Positions 34,369-43,240 are shown, counted from the first letter of the stretch. The stretch: DNA of 64,000 nt from Bacteroidales bacterium (GCA_028282785.1 JANQHE010000037.1:303243-367242); one strand, 5' to 3'. Notes: generated by a model not told the origin, from the letters alone. A program made the numbers and translations.

Positions 34369-36708
34369 ATGAATAAAATCTATATTTCTTTTCTATGTTT
34401 ATTTTTTATGGTTCCTACAAGCCTTTTGGCTCAATCATTAATTAAAGGAGTAGTTACCGATGCTGAAACAAATGAACCAATGGTTGGGGTGAATGTCGCA
34501 ATAAAAGAAACTCAACATGGAACCATTACAGACGATAAAGGCGAGTTTAACCTATCAGTTAAACAAGGAAGCTACACTGTCATTTTTTCCTATGTTGGAT
34601 ATGAATCTGTAAGTCGGCGTGTAACTTATTTTGACAAAAAAACCGAACAAATCTTAAAAATTACTCTAAAACCATCGGCAAAAAAGATTAAAGAAGTTGT
34701 AATAACTGCAAAATCTGAAGCCCGGGAGATAAGAGAAAAAGCAATGCCTATAGCTGTAATTGACATTGCTGAATTACAGGGTACGGTAAGTGAAATTAGT
34801 GATATACTTTCTAAAACTTCCGGGGTAAAAATCAAAATGTCAGGAGGGGTAGGTAGTGCTTCAAAAATATCGCTCCGGGGGCTTGAGGGAAAGCGTATTG
34901 GATTCTTTGTGGACGGAAAACCATTAAATAATAATTCTGACTTTATAGACGTGAACGATATTTCAACAGATTTCATTGAACGTATAGAAATATACAAAGG
35001 TATAGTTCCTGCGAAACTAGGAGGCTCAGCTGTTGGAGGTGCCGTTAATATTGTTTTGAAAGAATATCCTCCAAAATATATGGATGCAAGTTATACCGTA
35101 AAATCTTTTAACACCCACAAAGCAAGTTTTTCATATAAACGGAATAAAAACGGGATTGAAGGGGGAATTGGAGGGTATTATACTTATTCCGACAATAACT
35201 ATCAAATGACAACACCAGAAGAATACGGTCGGCATACTGTGATTAGAGACCATGATAAATTTAAGAAACTAACAGCGGCAGGTGCAATAACTTTTAAAAA
35301 ATGGTGGTTCGATGAAATTACTTTTGAACCAACAATTATTCTTACCGAAAAAGAAATACAAGGAATAGAATATAATATACAGGAAGCTAAAAGCTATTCC
35401 AATGCTTTTTTTTTGTCTAATATTCTTGAAAAAAACAACTTCCTTTTTGATGGACTTGATTTTTCCTTAGAACAATTCTATTTCTACACTATTTACCAAT
35501 ATAATGACAAAAGTAAGTACACCTATAATTGGGATGGGACAATAAAAGATACGGTTTATTTTACAGAATTGGGTATTGGAGAAGGGGAAGTGGGAAGCCT
35601 ACCTAACGAAGCAGATATACGCAAAAATAATTATTCTCAAAAGTTAAACCTAAACTATGTTTTAAACCAAAAGCATTCTGTCAATTTCAACTCAATGTAC
35701 ATGCATGTAAAGGGAATACCGGAAGACCCTTTGAAGGATGCTGTTATTGGTTACAAAACTGATTTTAACAGCACAATGAATAGTTGGGTAGCTGGTTTGT
35801 CTCACGAATTTAACTCGTTGAATAAAAAAATCAGTAATATGCTTAATGCAAAATTCTATTACTATTCAATGCAAACAAAACTGGTTGACCCCGAAGACCT
35901 GACATACACTCCTATTGATATTGATAATATTAAAAAAGACTTTGGAATAAGTGAAGCCATACGTTATAGGTTTACTCCCAATTTTCTTGTAAAATCTTCC
36001 GTTGCTTACGATATCCGCCTACCTACCGACGAAGAATTACTTGGTGATGGATTTATGACTATAGCATCAGCAGACTTAAAACCAGAACGCAACACGAGTT
36101 TTAATTTGGGTTTTATGTACGATATAGACAGAAAGTACCAGATAGAAATAAATGGTTTTTATATGTACTTAGAAGATATGATTCGTTTCACTGGAGGTCT
36201 TCTACAAAATAAGTATGTGAATTTTGGAAAGATGAAAACAATCGGTGCAGAAATTGAAATAAAGGCTGACGTTACCAACTGGCTATATTTATGGGGAAAC
36301 GTAACCTATCAGGATTTACGGGATGCACGAAAACATGAACCGGGGTCAACAGCAAAAAATCCGACTTATTGGTGCAGAATGCCAAATGTCCCATATTTAT
36401 ATGCCAATGCAGGAATAGAATTGCATAAAGCAAACCTTTTTGGAAGCAAAGGGCAAAACACAAGGTTATTTTCCGACTGCTCTTTCGTAGAAGAATATTT
36501 CTATGATTTTGAAATGAGTATTTATCAGGAAAGAAGAATCCCACGGGCTTTAACATTAAATGCAGGGATAGAACACAGTTTCCGTAATCAGGGTATTTTC
36601 ATTAGCATTCAGGCAAACAACCTTACAAATGCAAAAGTTTACTCTGAATTCAACAGACCCTTGCCCGGGATAAATTACGGATTGAAACTACGGTATATTC
36701 TAAAATAA
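34369..36708 (+). CDS. TonB-dependent outer-membrane receptor
   Basis: About 779 residues. A signal peptide (MNKIYISFLCLFFMVPTSLLAQ) is followed by a carboxypeptidase-regulatory-like domain (IKGVVTDAETNEPMVGVNVAIKETQHGTITDDKGEFNL). The plug domain has ISDILSKTSGVKIKMSGGVGSASKISLRGLEGKRIGFFVDG and IERIEIYKGIVPAKLGGSAVGGAVNIVLK. A 22-strand-type barrel ends GINYGLKLRYILK. The frame opens at GTG 34348; ATG 34369 fits the signal peptide. A DUF4374-like lipoprotein gene follows 11 bp later. Such pairs often take up iron chelates or haem-like ligands (family knowledge); the ligand here is unknown. Confidence 0.93.
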   Translation: MNKIYISFLCLFFMVPTSLLAQSLIKGVVTDAETNEPMVGVNVAIKETQHGTITDDKGEFNLSVKQGSYTVIFSYVGYESVSRRVTYFDKKTEQILKITLKPSAKKIKEVVITAKSEAREIREKAMPIAVIDIAELQGTVSEISDILSKTSGVKIKMSGGVGSASKISLRGLEGKRIGFFVDGKPLNNNSDFIDVNDISTDFIERIEIYKGIVPAKLGGSAVGGAVNIVLKEYPPKYMDASYTVKSFNTHKASFSYKRNKNGIEGGIGGYYTYSDNNYQMTTPEEYGRHTVIRDHDKFKKLTAAGAITFKKWWFDEITFEPTIILTEKEIQGIEYNIQEAKSYSNAFFLSNILEKNNFLFDGLDFSLEQFYFYTIYQYNDKSKYTYNWDGTIKDTVYFTELGIGEGEVGSLPNEADIRKNNYSQKLNLNYVLNQKHSVNFNSMYMHVKGIPEDPLKDAVIGYKTDFNSTMNSWVAGLSHEFNSLNKKISNMLNAKFYYYSMQTKLVDPEDLTYTPIDIDNIKKDFGISEAIRYRFTPNFLVKSSVAYDIRLPTDEELLGDGFMTIASADLKPERNTSFNLGFMYDIDRKYQIEINGFYMYLEDMIRFTGGLLQNKYVNFGKMKTIGAEIEIKADVTNWLYLWGNVTYQDLRDARKHEPGSTAKNPTYWCRMPNVPYLYANAGIELHKANLFGSKGQNTRLFSDCSFVEEYFYDFEMSIYQERRIPRALTLNAGIEHSFRNQGIFISIQANNLTNAKVYSEFNRPLPGINYGLKLRYILK

Positions 36709-36719
36709 ATTATAAAACA

Positions 36720-37940
36720 ATGAAGTATTATTCAAAATTTACATTTTTAATCCCGATGGTTATCGGGTTATTAGCACTAAATCTTTCGTCTTGCGATAAA
36801 GACGACGACAATGTTCCACAAGCAACAAAAGGAAATCTACTTATTTCTACGGCAGTAGTAAATTCCGATGGTTTTTCTGGTTCAGGATATGTTCAGTTAA
36901 TAGATAATCTTGAACCGCAAAGTATTACCAATACTTATGCTTATCCTGCTTCGGTTACACATAATCCGTGTGTATTGGGTAACGACATCTATGTTTTACC
37001 AGGTTTTGGAGGAGAAACCCCACTTACAAAATACACAAAAACTGATGGTAGTTTAGTCAAAACAGGAGAATACACATTACCAGAACAATCCGGAGCATCT
37101 AATGCAGTCATAAAAGGAGACTATCTGTATGTTTCTTGTCAATATCTTGCTAAGATACTGGTATTAAAACACACAGACATGACTTATGTAAAAGAGATTG
37201 ACCTTTCATCGTATGGTGTAGGCGACCAAAACCCAGACCCTGCCTCCATGTTAATCAGGGACAATCTTTTGTATGTGGGGTTATATCAAACGGTAGGCGG
37301 TTACTATCCTGCTCCTGACCGTCCATATTGCGATATCCTTATTATTGATACAGACACAGACACTCATGTTAAAAAAATAACTACAACCATAGCAGGCATA
37401 TCCTGCCCAACAAAATTAGGAGACCCAAACTCAATATTTATGGATGAAAATAATGACATTTACATTCTTTGTGGTACAACGGCTAGTTTACCTGGGCATA
37501 CTTCGGGCATATTGCGGATAAAAGCTGGCGAAACCGAGTTTGATGATTCTTATTATTTCGACTTATCCAATACAACAATAGAAGGTGAAAGTAATAAGCT
37601 TAAACACATATTGTACTGCAAATACCATGAAAATGCCAAATTATATGCTACTGTTTACATCTCTGCATATAGTAGCGAGCCGGCAAACTATCTTTCTGAC
37701 AGGACAATCCTGCCAGTGGAAGTTGATTTAAAGGCAAAATCCCTTAAAACATTAGGTTTGCCCAGAGGTTGTGCTTATGCTAAAACAGTTGAAATTTATG
37801 ATGACGAAGTTGTTTTTGGATTGGCTACCGATACCGATAATGGCTTTTATACTTACAATATTGAAACAGGAGATGCGAGTTCAAGTGCAGTAATTACAAC
37901 TGAAGGATTTCCCTTTGCTGTTAGAACGCTAGAAAATTAA
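36720..37940 (+). CDS. DUF4374-like surface lipoprotein partner of the TonB receptor
   Basis: A 406-residue lipoprotein. The signal peptide has a lipobox (LNLSSC) with Cys25, then an acidic DKDDD stretch. The body is a repetitive beta-propeller-like fold (NDIYVLPGFGGET, GDYLYVSCQYLAKILVL, NLLYVGLYQTVGGY, ENNDIYILCGT). DUF4374 proteins sit beside TonB receptors in Bacteroidota and probably bind the ligand at the cell surface. It lies 11 bp downstream of the receptor gene and is followed by a strong terminator. Confidence 0.82.
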   Translation: MKYYSKFTFLIPMVIGLLALNLSSCDKDDDNVPQATKGNLLISTAVVNSDGFSGSGYVQLIDNLEPQSITNTYAYPASVTHNPCVLGNDIYVLPGFGGETPLTKYTKTDGSLVKTGEYTLPEQSGASNAVIKGDYLYVSCQYLAKILVLKHTDMTYVKEIDLSSYGVGDQNPDPASMLIRDNLLYVGLYQTVGGYYPAPDRPYCDILIIDTDTDTHVKKITTTIAGISCPTKLGDPNSIFMDENNDIYILCGTTASLPGHTSGILRIKAGETEFDDSYYFDLSNTTIEGESNKLKHILYCKYHENAKLYATVYISAYSSEPANYLSDRTILPVEVDLKAKSLKTLGLPRGCAYAKTVEIYDDEVVFGLATDTDNGFYTYNIETGDASSSAVITTEGFPFAVRTLEN

Positions 37941-37949
37941 CATAGTTTT

Positions 37950-37988
37950 AAAAATGCTCAAAGCAATATTATCGCATTGAGCATTTTT
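37950..37988. terminator. Rho-independent terminator after receptor/lipoprotein operon
   Basis: Perfect 12-bp stem AAAAATGCTCAA / TTGAGCATTTTT with a 15-nt loop and A- and T-runs on both sides, 9 nt past the stop codon. It would work in both directions. Confidence 0.85.
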
Positions 37989-38037
37989 ATTAATCATTTA
38001 AAATTTGGCAGTAATTAACACAACTTATGCTTGAGCT

Positions 38038-38454
38038 TTGAAACAATCACTAATATCCTGTTCTATTGAATTAAACGATAAACAGGAAATAATATATTAT
38101 CAACATTACGGAACATTAGGAAAGAACAGCATATTTGATGCATGGAATAAAGTATTGGCTTTATTGGTACGCAAAGGAACTAATTACAACCTGATTTTGG
38201 ATTATAGAGGTGCTTTATTTGGCTTTTCAACCTCCGAGATTGATGATATAGTCAAATTCTTTTACTGCCGAATCAATCTATTACATGGCAAAAAAATTGC
38301 AGGAATTACAAATAATGTACAGGAAGCTGCAATAATTAAGCTTATAAAAACATTGAAAGAAAAGGAAACTTATATTCAAGTTCAAATGTTTCAAACTATC
38401 GAGGGGGCTTATCATTACTTGCTTAAAGCAAATAACATATCAGATTTCGAATAA
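38038..38454 (+). CDS. STAS/SpoIIAA-like small protein
   Basis: About 138 residues from a TTG start (MKQSLISCSIELNDKQEIIYYQHYG). The pattern of one strand, a central helix, NLILDYRGALFGFS and later helix-strand units resembles the STAS/SpoIIAA-like fold found in Bacteroidota regulatory proteins. No catalytic motif is seen. It is 36 bp upstream of the DUF6261 gene and likely co-transcribed. Family match is tentative. Confidence 0.55.
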   Translation: MKQSLISCSIELNDKQEIIYYQHYGTLGKNSIFDAWNKVLALLVRKGTNYNLILDYRGALFGFSTSEIDDIVKFFYCRINLLHGKKIAGITNNVQEAAIIKLIKTLKEKETYIQVQMFQTIEGAYHYLLKANNISDFE

Positions 38455-38489
38455 TTAATCAAATACATAAATCTTAATAACAGAATACC

Positions 38490-39203
38490 ATGAGCAAAAC
38501 AAGAAAATACAGTTACAAAGATGTTGATATATTGTTGGCATCTAAAATCATTGCACAGAACCTTTCAAGTAATTTGGAAGACCTGTCAATGGCACGTTCA
38601 AATTGGACAACCGAATATGTAAATACATTAACGAACAAAATAGACAATGCTATTGACAATTATCTTGGACTTGATAAAAAGAAAGAACTCCGTGAAGCAT
38701 CGTCTCGTCTTGCAGAAATTCAAGCTCCGGCACTTCGGGATTTATCCTTTCTAAAAACACAGATAGATGTAGACTTTGGAAGCGAAGCGAAAGAAATGCT
38801 TAAATCCCTTGGCTACGAAGCAAACTTGCGAAATATCCAAAAAGGCGACCAGGAAGCACTAATACAAATGCTTTATGCTTTCAAAAAAGGAATGACCGAT
38901 ACCCTGAAAAACCAGATAACCGAAAAAGGAACAAATCCTGCATTAATTGACCGAATTGTTGCTTATGCAGACCAACTGAAAGATGCTAATGTAACACAGG
39001 AAACCCTTAAAGAAACCAGTAAAACAGTCTCAGAAGAAGCAGTTAACATCTTCAACGAAATTTATGACGAAGTAATCGGGATATGCAAAATAGCATCCAA
39101 CTTTTACCAATTCGAACCATTAAAGAAAGAACTGTTCACATTCAGCAAAATAATAAACAACATGAGTGCAGCTTCCAAAGCCTCTCAGCAACCCGAAGAA
39201 TAA
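38490..39203 (+). CDS. DUF6261-like protein
   Basis: A 237-residue, mostly helical protein without signal peptide or membrane segment. The pattern resembles the Bacteroidota-specific DUF6261 family: SSRLAEIQAPALRDLSFLKTQIDVDFGSEAKEMLKSLGY, TLKETSKTVSEEAVNIFNEIYDEVIGICKIASNFY. Function unknown. A degenerate array of 21-nt repeats begins 70 bp after the stop. A stem-loop overlaps the gap. Confidence 0.7.
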   Translation: MSKTRKYSYKDVDILLASKIIAQNLSSNLEDLSMARSNWTTEYVNTLTNKIDNAIDNYLGLDKKKELREASSRLAEIQAPALRDLSFLKTQIDVDFGSEAKEMLKSLGYEANLRNIQKGDQEALIQMLYAFKKGMTDTLKNQITEKGTNPALIDRIVAYADQLKDANVTQETLKETSKTVSEEAVNIFNEIYDEVIGICKIASNFYQFEPLKKELFTFSKIINNMSAASKASQQPEE

Positions 39204-39217
39204 TGAGTCACACAACT

Positions 39218-39270
39218 AAATGACTGCCTGACTTAATTTAAAATTACAATTTTGAGTTAGACAGTCATTT
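39218..39270 (+). terminator. Stem-loop terminator after DUF6261 gene
   Basis: AAATGACTG at 39218 pairs with CAGTCATTT at 39262, and inner bases (CTGACT / AGTTAG) extend the stem imperfectly. It ends in T-rich sequence. Confidence 0.55.
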
Positions 39271-39271
39271 T

Positions 39272-39538
39272 GCACTCATCGAATCCCTTCCGGCATACAT
39301 CGAAAGTCATCCGACAAACATCAACAACAATCTACATATATTGACAAGCTTTCTACACAGATAGAAATATCCCCGACACACATCGACATGAGTTCTACAT
39401 TCATTGATATAGATTCTCATACATTGAAAATAATCTTGCAGTCAAAGAATATCGTCCGACACAGTTAGATGCTTATCCGGCATACATTGACGACAATCTT
39501 ACACACATTGAAACTCATCCGACACTCATAGATGAAGT
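39272..39538. repeat. Degenerate 21-nt tandem repeat array (about 13 units)
   Basis: Quasi-periodic units on a consensus near CCGACACACATTGAAAnncAT. Unit starts are at 39290, 39311, 39332, 39353, 39373, 39395, 39416, 39438, 39456, 39477, 39498 and 39519. Most units are exactly 21 nt, with a few 18, 20 or 22. In one frame they encode a 7-residue repeat (PAYIESH, PTNINNN) that soon meets a stop. Not CRISPR: there is no conserved repeat/variable spacer division. Confidence 0.75.
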
Positions 39539-39760
39539 ATGTAGAAAAGAAAAAGCCAACGCCAAAGCCATACACATTTGCAATTCGCACCAGCCCACCC
39601 TGTAGCCTAAAATTGCAAAAGAGTATGTCTTCCCCCACCGCTTTTTGCCGACCCTAAAAACTATTTTTTTCAGGAACAGCAGTGCCTTAATTAAACAATT
39701 AAAAGATTCTAATAGATTGATAATGTGATGGTAGAGAAGGAACACCAGCAGCTAACACTA

Positions 39761-39909
39761 GTGGCTGTTGCACAACTAACAAATTTTGATTTTTCTAAGG
39801 TTTTCAAAAATACAAGAAATCTCAAATAGTTGATATGATTGTATTTACGAATTTTAGAATTTAATAATATAAAACGTTTTTCGAATAATTTGAGTTGTGC
39901 AACAGCCAC
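39761..39909. mobile_element. MITE-like element with 17-bp perfect terminal inverted repeats
   Basis: GTGGCTGTTGCACAACT at 39761-39777 and its exact reverse complement at 39893-39909 bound a 149-bp AT-rich segment with no gene. The flanks carry ACTA on both sides (39757-39760 and 39910-39913), a likely 4-bp target duplication. The GGCTGTTGC-type terminus resembles IS5-like elements (from memory). No transposase is present, so it would need a partner in trans. Confidence 0.75.
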
Positions 39910-40018
39910 ACTATATATAAAACATTTGGCAGAAAGTGCTATGTTTGAGGTCGGTACATCTAATAAACATCGCAACGGTTTGACAGGAAATTGCATTGAA
40001 AAGTCAAACGTTTCATAT

Positions 40019-41919
40019 GTGTGCCAAGAAGCAGAACATCGGCAATAAACAGTTCTGCATGTTTTAATTGAGATGGTGGAATCGACCCACCGAAGTCGTT
40101 TTACAGGAAGGGGCTTCAAACTACCTAAAGGTGCTTTGGTAAAGAGCCATGGTGCTGAGCGTTTAGGAAAAGGCAGTCTGTGAGTCTGTCAGGTATGTGT
40201 AAAGTAGATGAACGAAAGTGAACCTCTGAAGAAGTGTCGAGAAAGTAGCACCTTCAGTCAAAAGTCGTAGAGGTATGAATGCGATGATAAATACAACGGA
40301 CACCTGTTTACTGGTTGTATGGCTGGCGTCATTTAGGAGGCATGAACTTTACACGGGCTCAATTAAGGAACTTGGGAACCTGCATTATAATGATAAGAGA
40401 ACGGTACAATAGAATCAATCTAGAGGCCAAATATCGATGAATAATGCAGAGACGGACCAACCTGTATTATCAAAGAAAGCTTTGTAATGGAGCTTGAGAG
40501 AAGGGGTTGGGTTATACAGTAACATTACATTAAACAACTCTTTTAATTTTTTTTCAAGAGGATGACTTTATGGAATGAGACAAAATCAATACCGATAAGC
40601 CGCCAGATGGTCTGGTTGGCTTATAAGAAAGTGAAAGCTAATAAAGGGAGTTCAGGAGTAGATTCGATAAGCATGGAATCATTTGATGCAAAACGAGCCA
40701 AGCACTTGTACAAACTTTGGAATCGGATGGCCTCCGGTAGTTATTTTCCACCACCAGTAAAAGAAGTTGAAATACCCAAGAATGATGGCAAGATCAGAAA
40801 GCTGGGTATACCGACAATTACAGACAGAGTAGCTCAAACTGTAGTAAAAGAACACGTAGAACCAAGATTAGAAGCAATATTCAGTCCACACTCTTATGGT
40901 TATCGACCGAAGAAAAATGCACATCAGGCATTGACCTCAGTCAGAGAAAACTGTTGGAAGTATGACTGGGTAATCGACTTGGATATAAAAGGGTTCTTTG
41001 ATAACATCAGTCATGAGAAGCTAATGAAAGCAGTATACAAGCATGTCCCAGAAAATTGGATATGCATGTATATACAAAGATGGTTACAAATGCCGGTGCA
41101 GACACGAGCAGGTGAAATTATAGCAAAACAAGGGAAAGGAACACCGCAAGGAGGTGTAATCAGCCCTCTGTTGGCAAACTTGTTCTTACATTATGCCTTC
41201 GATAAATGGTTGGAACAAAATGCTTCTACAGTAAAATACGTACGTTATGCCGATGACGCTATAATTCACTGTAAAAGCAAAGCCCATGCAGAAAGGGTAT
41301 TAACCCGCTTGCAAAGTAGGATGAATGCATGTGAATTGGAATTACATCCAGAGAAGACAAAGCTTGTATATTGCCGGGACTTCAAACGTCAAGGCAATTA
41401 CAAGACAGTAAAATTTGATTTTCTGGGATATTCCTTTCAGCCACGAACAGCAAAATCAAAACAGACAGGACAATTATTTCTTGGTTATGATTGTGCAATA
41501 AGTATCAGTTCACGGAAGCGATTAGCCGACAAACTAGAAGAATTGGATATAGTAAATATGAGTTTTAAAAGTATAGTAGGCATAGCGCAAAAGTTGAATC
41601 CATACATTCGGGGCTGGATAAATTATTATGGTAAATTCAGGGGATATGAGTTATCCAAAGTATTTTATTTACTTCGCTGTCGCTTAGTACGCTGGGCAAG
41701 AAAGCGGTATAAACGTTACCGTCATAGTTTGAATAAAGCCTACCAATGGTTATCCAGGGTTCGTAAACAATACCCATATTTATTCTATCATTGGCAATTA
41801 GGATATTCTAACTAACTTGAAGGCGATAACGGATTTGTATAACAGGAGCCGTATGATGGGAGACTATCACGTACGGTTCTGTGAGAGGCTTGGGGTGAAA
41901 CTCCCCTTGTCTACTCGAC
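40019..41919 (+). mobile_element. Group II intron, complete (about 1.9 kb)
   Basis: The 5' end is placed at GTGTG (40019-40023), matching the GUGYG rule, followed by a perfect hairpin GCAGAAC / GTTCTGC. The last exon bases TTCATAT can pair with GTATGAA inside the intron (near 40272), a candidate EBS1-IBS1 contact. A domain V-like hairpin lies at 41846-41880 (GAGCC...GTACGGTTC). A domain VI-like hairpin follows and the intron ends in AC at 41918-41919. The encoded reverse transcriptase lies between. The 3' exon is a nuclease-gene fragment. Confidence 0.75.
40562..41815 (+). CDS. ltrA: Group II intron reverse transcriptase/maturase
   Basis: A 417-residue intron-encoded protein that splices its host RNA and copies it into DNA targets. 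RT motifs: GSSGVDSISMESF, GKIRKLGIPTITDRV, SPHSYGYRPKKNAHQAL, VIDLDIKGFFDNISH, GTPQGGVISPLLANLFLHY and the catalytic YADD at 229-232. A maturase (GIIM-like) region follows (SSRKRLADKLEELD...INPYIRGWINYYGKF). No C-terminal HNH endonuclease is present, so retrohoming would use other primers. The RT and maturase motifs appear uninterrupted. Confidence 0.95.
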   Translation: MTLWNETKSIPISRQMVWLAYKKVKANKGSSGVDSISMESFDAKRAKHLYKLWNRMASGSYFPPPVKEVEIPKNDGKIRKLGIPTITDRVAQTVVKEHVEPRLEAIFSPHSYGYRPKKNAHQALTSVRENCWKYDWVIDLDIKGFFDNISHEKLMKAVYKHVPENWICMYIQRWLQMPVQTRAGEIIAKQGKGTPQGGVISPLLANLFLHYAFDKWLEQNASTVKYVRYADDAIIHCKSKAHAERVLTRLQSRMNACELELHPEKTKLVYCRDFKRQGNYKTVKFDFLGYSFQPRTAKSKQTGQLFLGYDCAISISSRKRLADKLEELDIVNMSFKSIVGIAQKLNPYIRGWINYYGKFRGYELSKVFYLLRCRLVRWARKRYKRYRHSLNKAYQWLSRVRKQYPYLFYHWQLGYSN

Positions 41920-42105
41920 ATTTGTCCGTTGGCTTTCATATTTCCTCAGAATCCACAAAGTACAGAAATTATGGATTATGCAGTAACAGTGGATGAGATA
42001 GAAGAAAAAGCAGGCACCAACTTTTTTCCTGAGTTAACCGAAAGGAAACAACAGAATTTGGAAAGTAAAAAACGGGATTTTCAATTTAATGAAGTTAACT
42101 ATTAA
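41920..42105 (+). pseudogene. C-terminal fragment of a NUC1-type endonuclease (3' exon of the intron)
   Basis: From the intron's 3' splice site the frame reads ICPLAFIFPQNPQSTEIM, then a VDEIEEKAGTNFFPEL motif, to a TAA at 42103-42105. This is the standard C-terminal end of DNA/RNA non-specific endonucleases. It is what the truncated nuclease at 32056-32744 lacks: that copy stops matching after KALA, and this one begins matching at LAFIFP. The frame also runs open across the ligated exon junction, but the upstream 5' exon is not recognisable as nuclease. Confidence 0.7.
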
Positions 42106-42192
42106 GCAAATCAATTTGATTTGCGATAGATATTACATTCAATATTAATGGATATAAATATACTATATACACATTAATAATATTAATATGTA

Positions 42193-42550
42193 TTATACTC
42201 CCCAACCTTTCCAAACCGATTCAACAACTCCATCTTCAAAACGAAGGAGAACATCACACAGGTGCTCCCATTTCTTTTTGCCATAGAAATTTTCTTGCTT
42301 GTTGGTTTGGAGGATATAGATAAATGAGATTTTGGGGTATTGCTCCTGTATTTCTTCCAGTTCTTTGGGCTCCTCTCTTGCCCATTGAAGCAGCAATATC
42401 AAGAAACACCATTTCATGGCTCTTTAATGAGCTAAGTATTTCGTCCATAAGAAAGATTTTGGTTGCATACGTTGAAAAACTGGTGATTTTCTTTTCATAA
42501 GGAAGCTTAAATACTTTTTCATTAAAGTTCTTCAAATTCCAATACATCAC
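42193..42550 (-). pseudogene. Frameshifted RecA/DnaB-like (RepA-type) ATPase fragment
   Basis: Two overlapping frames carry one broken protein. The upstream frame (from 42550) has FLMDEILSSLKSHEMVFLDIAAS (Walker B region). The next frame has PKELEEIQEQYPKISFIYILQT, then a KKWEHLCDVLLRFEDG motif. Together they resemble the second half of small RecA-fold ATPases with a sensor strand (SFIFIFQT-type). The Walker A half is missing. Mobile-element debris. Confidence 0.5.
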
Positions 42551-42556
42551 ATTTGT

Positions 42557-42772
42557 TGAACTTCACTTAGGGTTGAGTTCAGTTCCAGTCGAAACTGGGT
42601 TGAGTTTCACTTGGGTTTTCATTAGGTTTTTGCTAGGTATTTGCTAGGTATTTGTTAGGTGTAATCCAACTTACATCCAACTAACATTGAACTTTTATCC
42701 AACCTTTACTCAACTAATGCCCAACTTTCATCCAAGTCAACACCCAACTTATACTCAACTCAAATCCAACTT
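42557..42772. repeat. Degenerate 11-12-nt repeat array that reverses orientation near 42661
   Basis: Right of about 42661 the plus strand carries about ten units like ATCCAACTTAC (11-12 nt spacing). Left of it the same unit is on the minus strand (TAGGTATTTGC, TTGGGTTTTCA, GGGTTGAGTTTCAC on plus). The two halves form a loose head-to-head palindrome of about 200 bp. It begins just outside the ATPase pseudogene. Confidence 0.65.
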
Positions 42773-42886
42773 TTTTCTGCTTGGGGCAAATCACCATATT
42801 CAAAACCTGTAAAAAGTATTAGTCATTCAGTAATAGATATAAATTCTTGATTGAGAGTCAACCTAATTTTTTGTCAGTATAAATTG

Positions 42887-43111
42887 TCTCCCAACTAGTT
42901 AAGCGATTTACTAAAAAAGGAAACAAATCGCAACGCCCAAGACCATATCCATTTTTTTGTTGTTGAACTAGCAAAGACACAACTCCTTAATTCTGGCGAG
43001 TCAATAAGTCAGATTGGTTATGGTTTGGGATTTGAATATCCCCAGCATTTTAGCAAATTATTTAAGAAGAAAACAGGAATGAGTCCGGCAGAGTATCGTA
43101 GTTTGAATTAG
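42887..43111 (+). pseudogene. AraC-family regulator remnant (C-terminal HTH)
   Basis: Decayed copy of the end of an AraC regulator. After an in-frame TAG (where the intact paralogue has Tyr) it reads LSDLLKKETNRNAQDHIHFF, then an ELAKTQLL segment, and ends FSKLFKKKTGMSPAEYRSLN. This matches the C-terminus of the intact AraC protein at 46504-47409 closely (FSKMFKKKTGMTPAEYRNLN). It sits directly upstream of the exported SDR gene, so it may be the former local regulator. Confidence 0.8.
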
Positions 43112-43135
43112 GTTACTTGGAAATACTCCAAAATT

Positions 43136-43169
43136 AAAAAAGCAAATCACTATTCCGATTTGCTTTTTT
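43136..43169 (+). terminator. Rho-independent terminator after AraC remnant
   Basis: Perfect 13-bp stem AAAAAAGCAAATC / GATTTGCTTTTTT with an 8-nt loop and T-run, 24 bp after the remnant's stop codon. It insulates the SDR promoter that follows. Confidence 0.9.
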
Positions 43170-43176
43170 GTTTTCT

Positions 43177-43209
43177 GTAAATCGTATACAACTATCAGTA
43201 AATCGTATT
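43177..43209. promoter_or_regulatory. AraC-type operator, copy 1 (33-bp repeat)
   Basis: A 33-bp sequence identical to 44200-44232. Inside it TAAATCGTAT occurs twice, at 43178 and 43199, 21 bp apart, the layout of tandem AraC half-sites. It ends 23 bp upstream of a -7 box (TACTTTTG, 43233-43240) for the exported SDR gene. Confidence 0.8.
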
Positions 43210-43232
43210 TAATGCCCCCTTTGTTCATACTC

Positions 43233-43240
43233 TACTTTTG
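43233..43240 (+). promoter_or_regulatory. -7 box for exported SDR gene
   Basis: TACTTTTG fits TAnnTTTG, 23 bp after the operator and 49 bp before the ATG. The second SDR gene has the same spacing, which supports both. Confidence 0.65.

Noticed and set aside
39272..39538. Possible CRISPR array
   Set aside because: Period is only 21 nt, every part of the unit drifts equally, and no cas genes are present in the window.
39839..40048. Independent small gene upstream of the group II intron
   Set aside because: It overlaps the MITE end and runs into the intron; no family, ribosome-binding site or conservation can be seen.
39709..40119. Minus-strand 136-codon frame over the MITE and intron start
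   Set aside because: It spans element boundaries with no recognisable domain, so it is probably a chance frame.
42557..42772. Possible CRISPR array or coding repeat
   Set aside because: Units are 11-12 nt and switch strand midway; there are no spacers.
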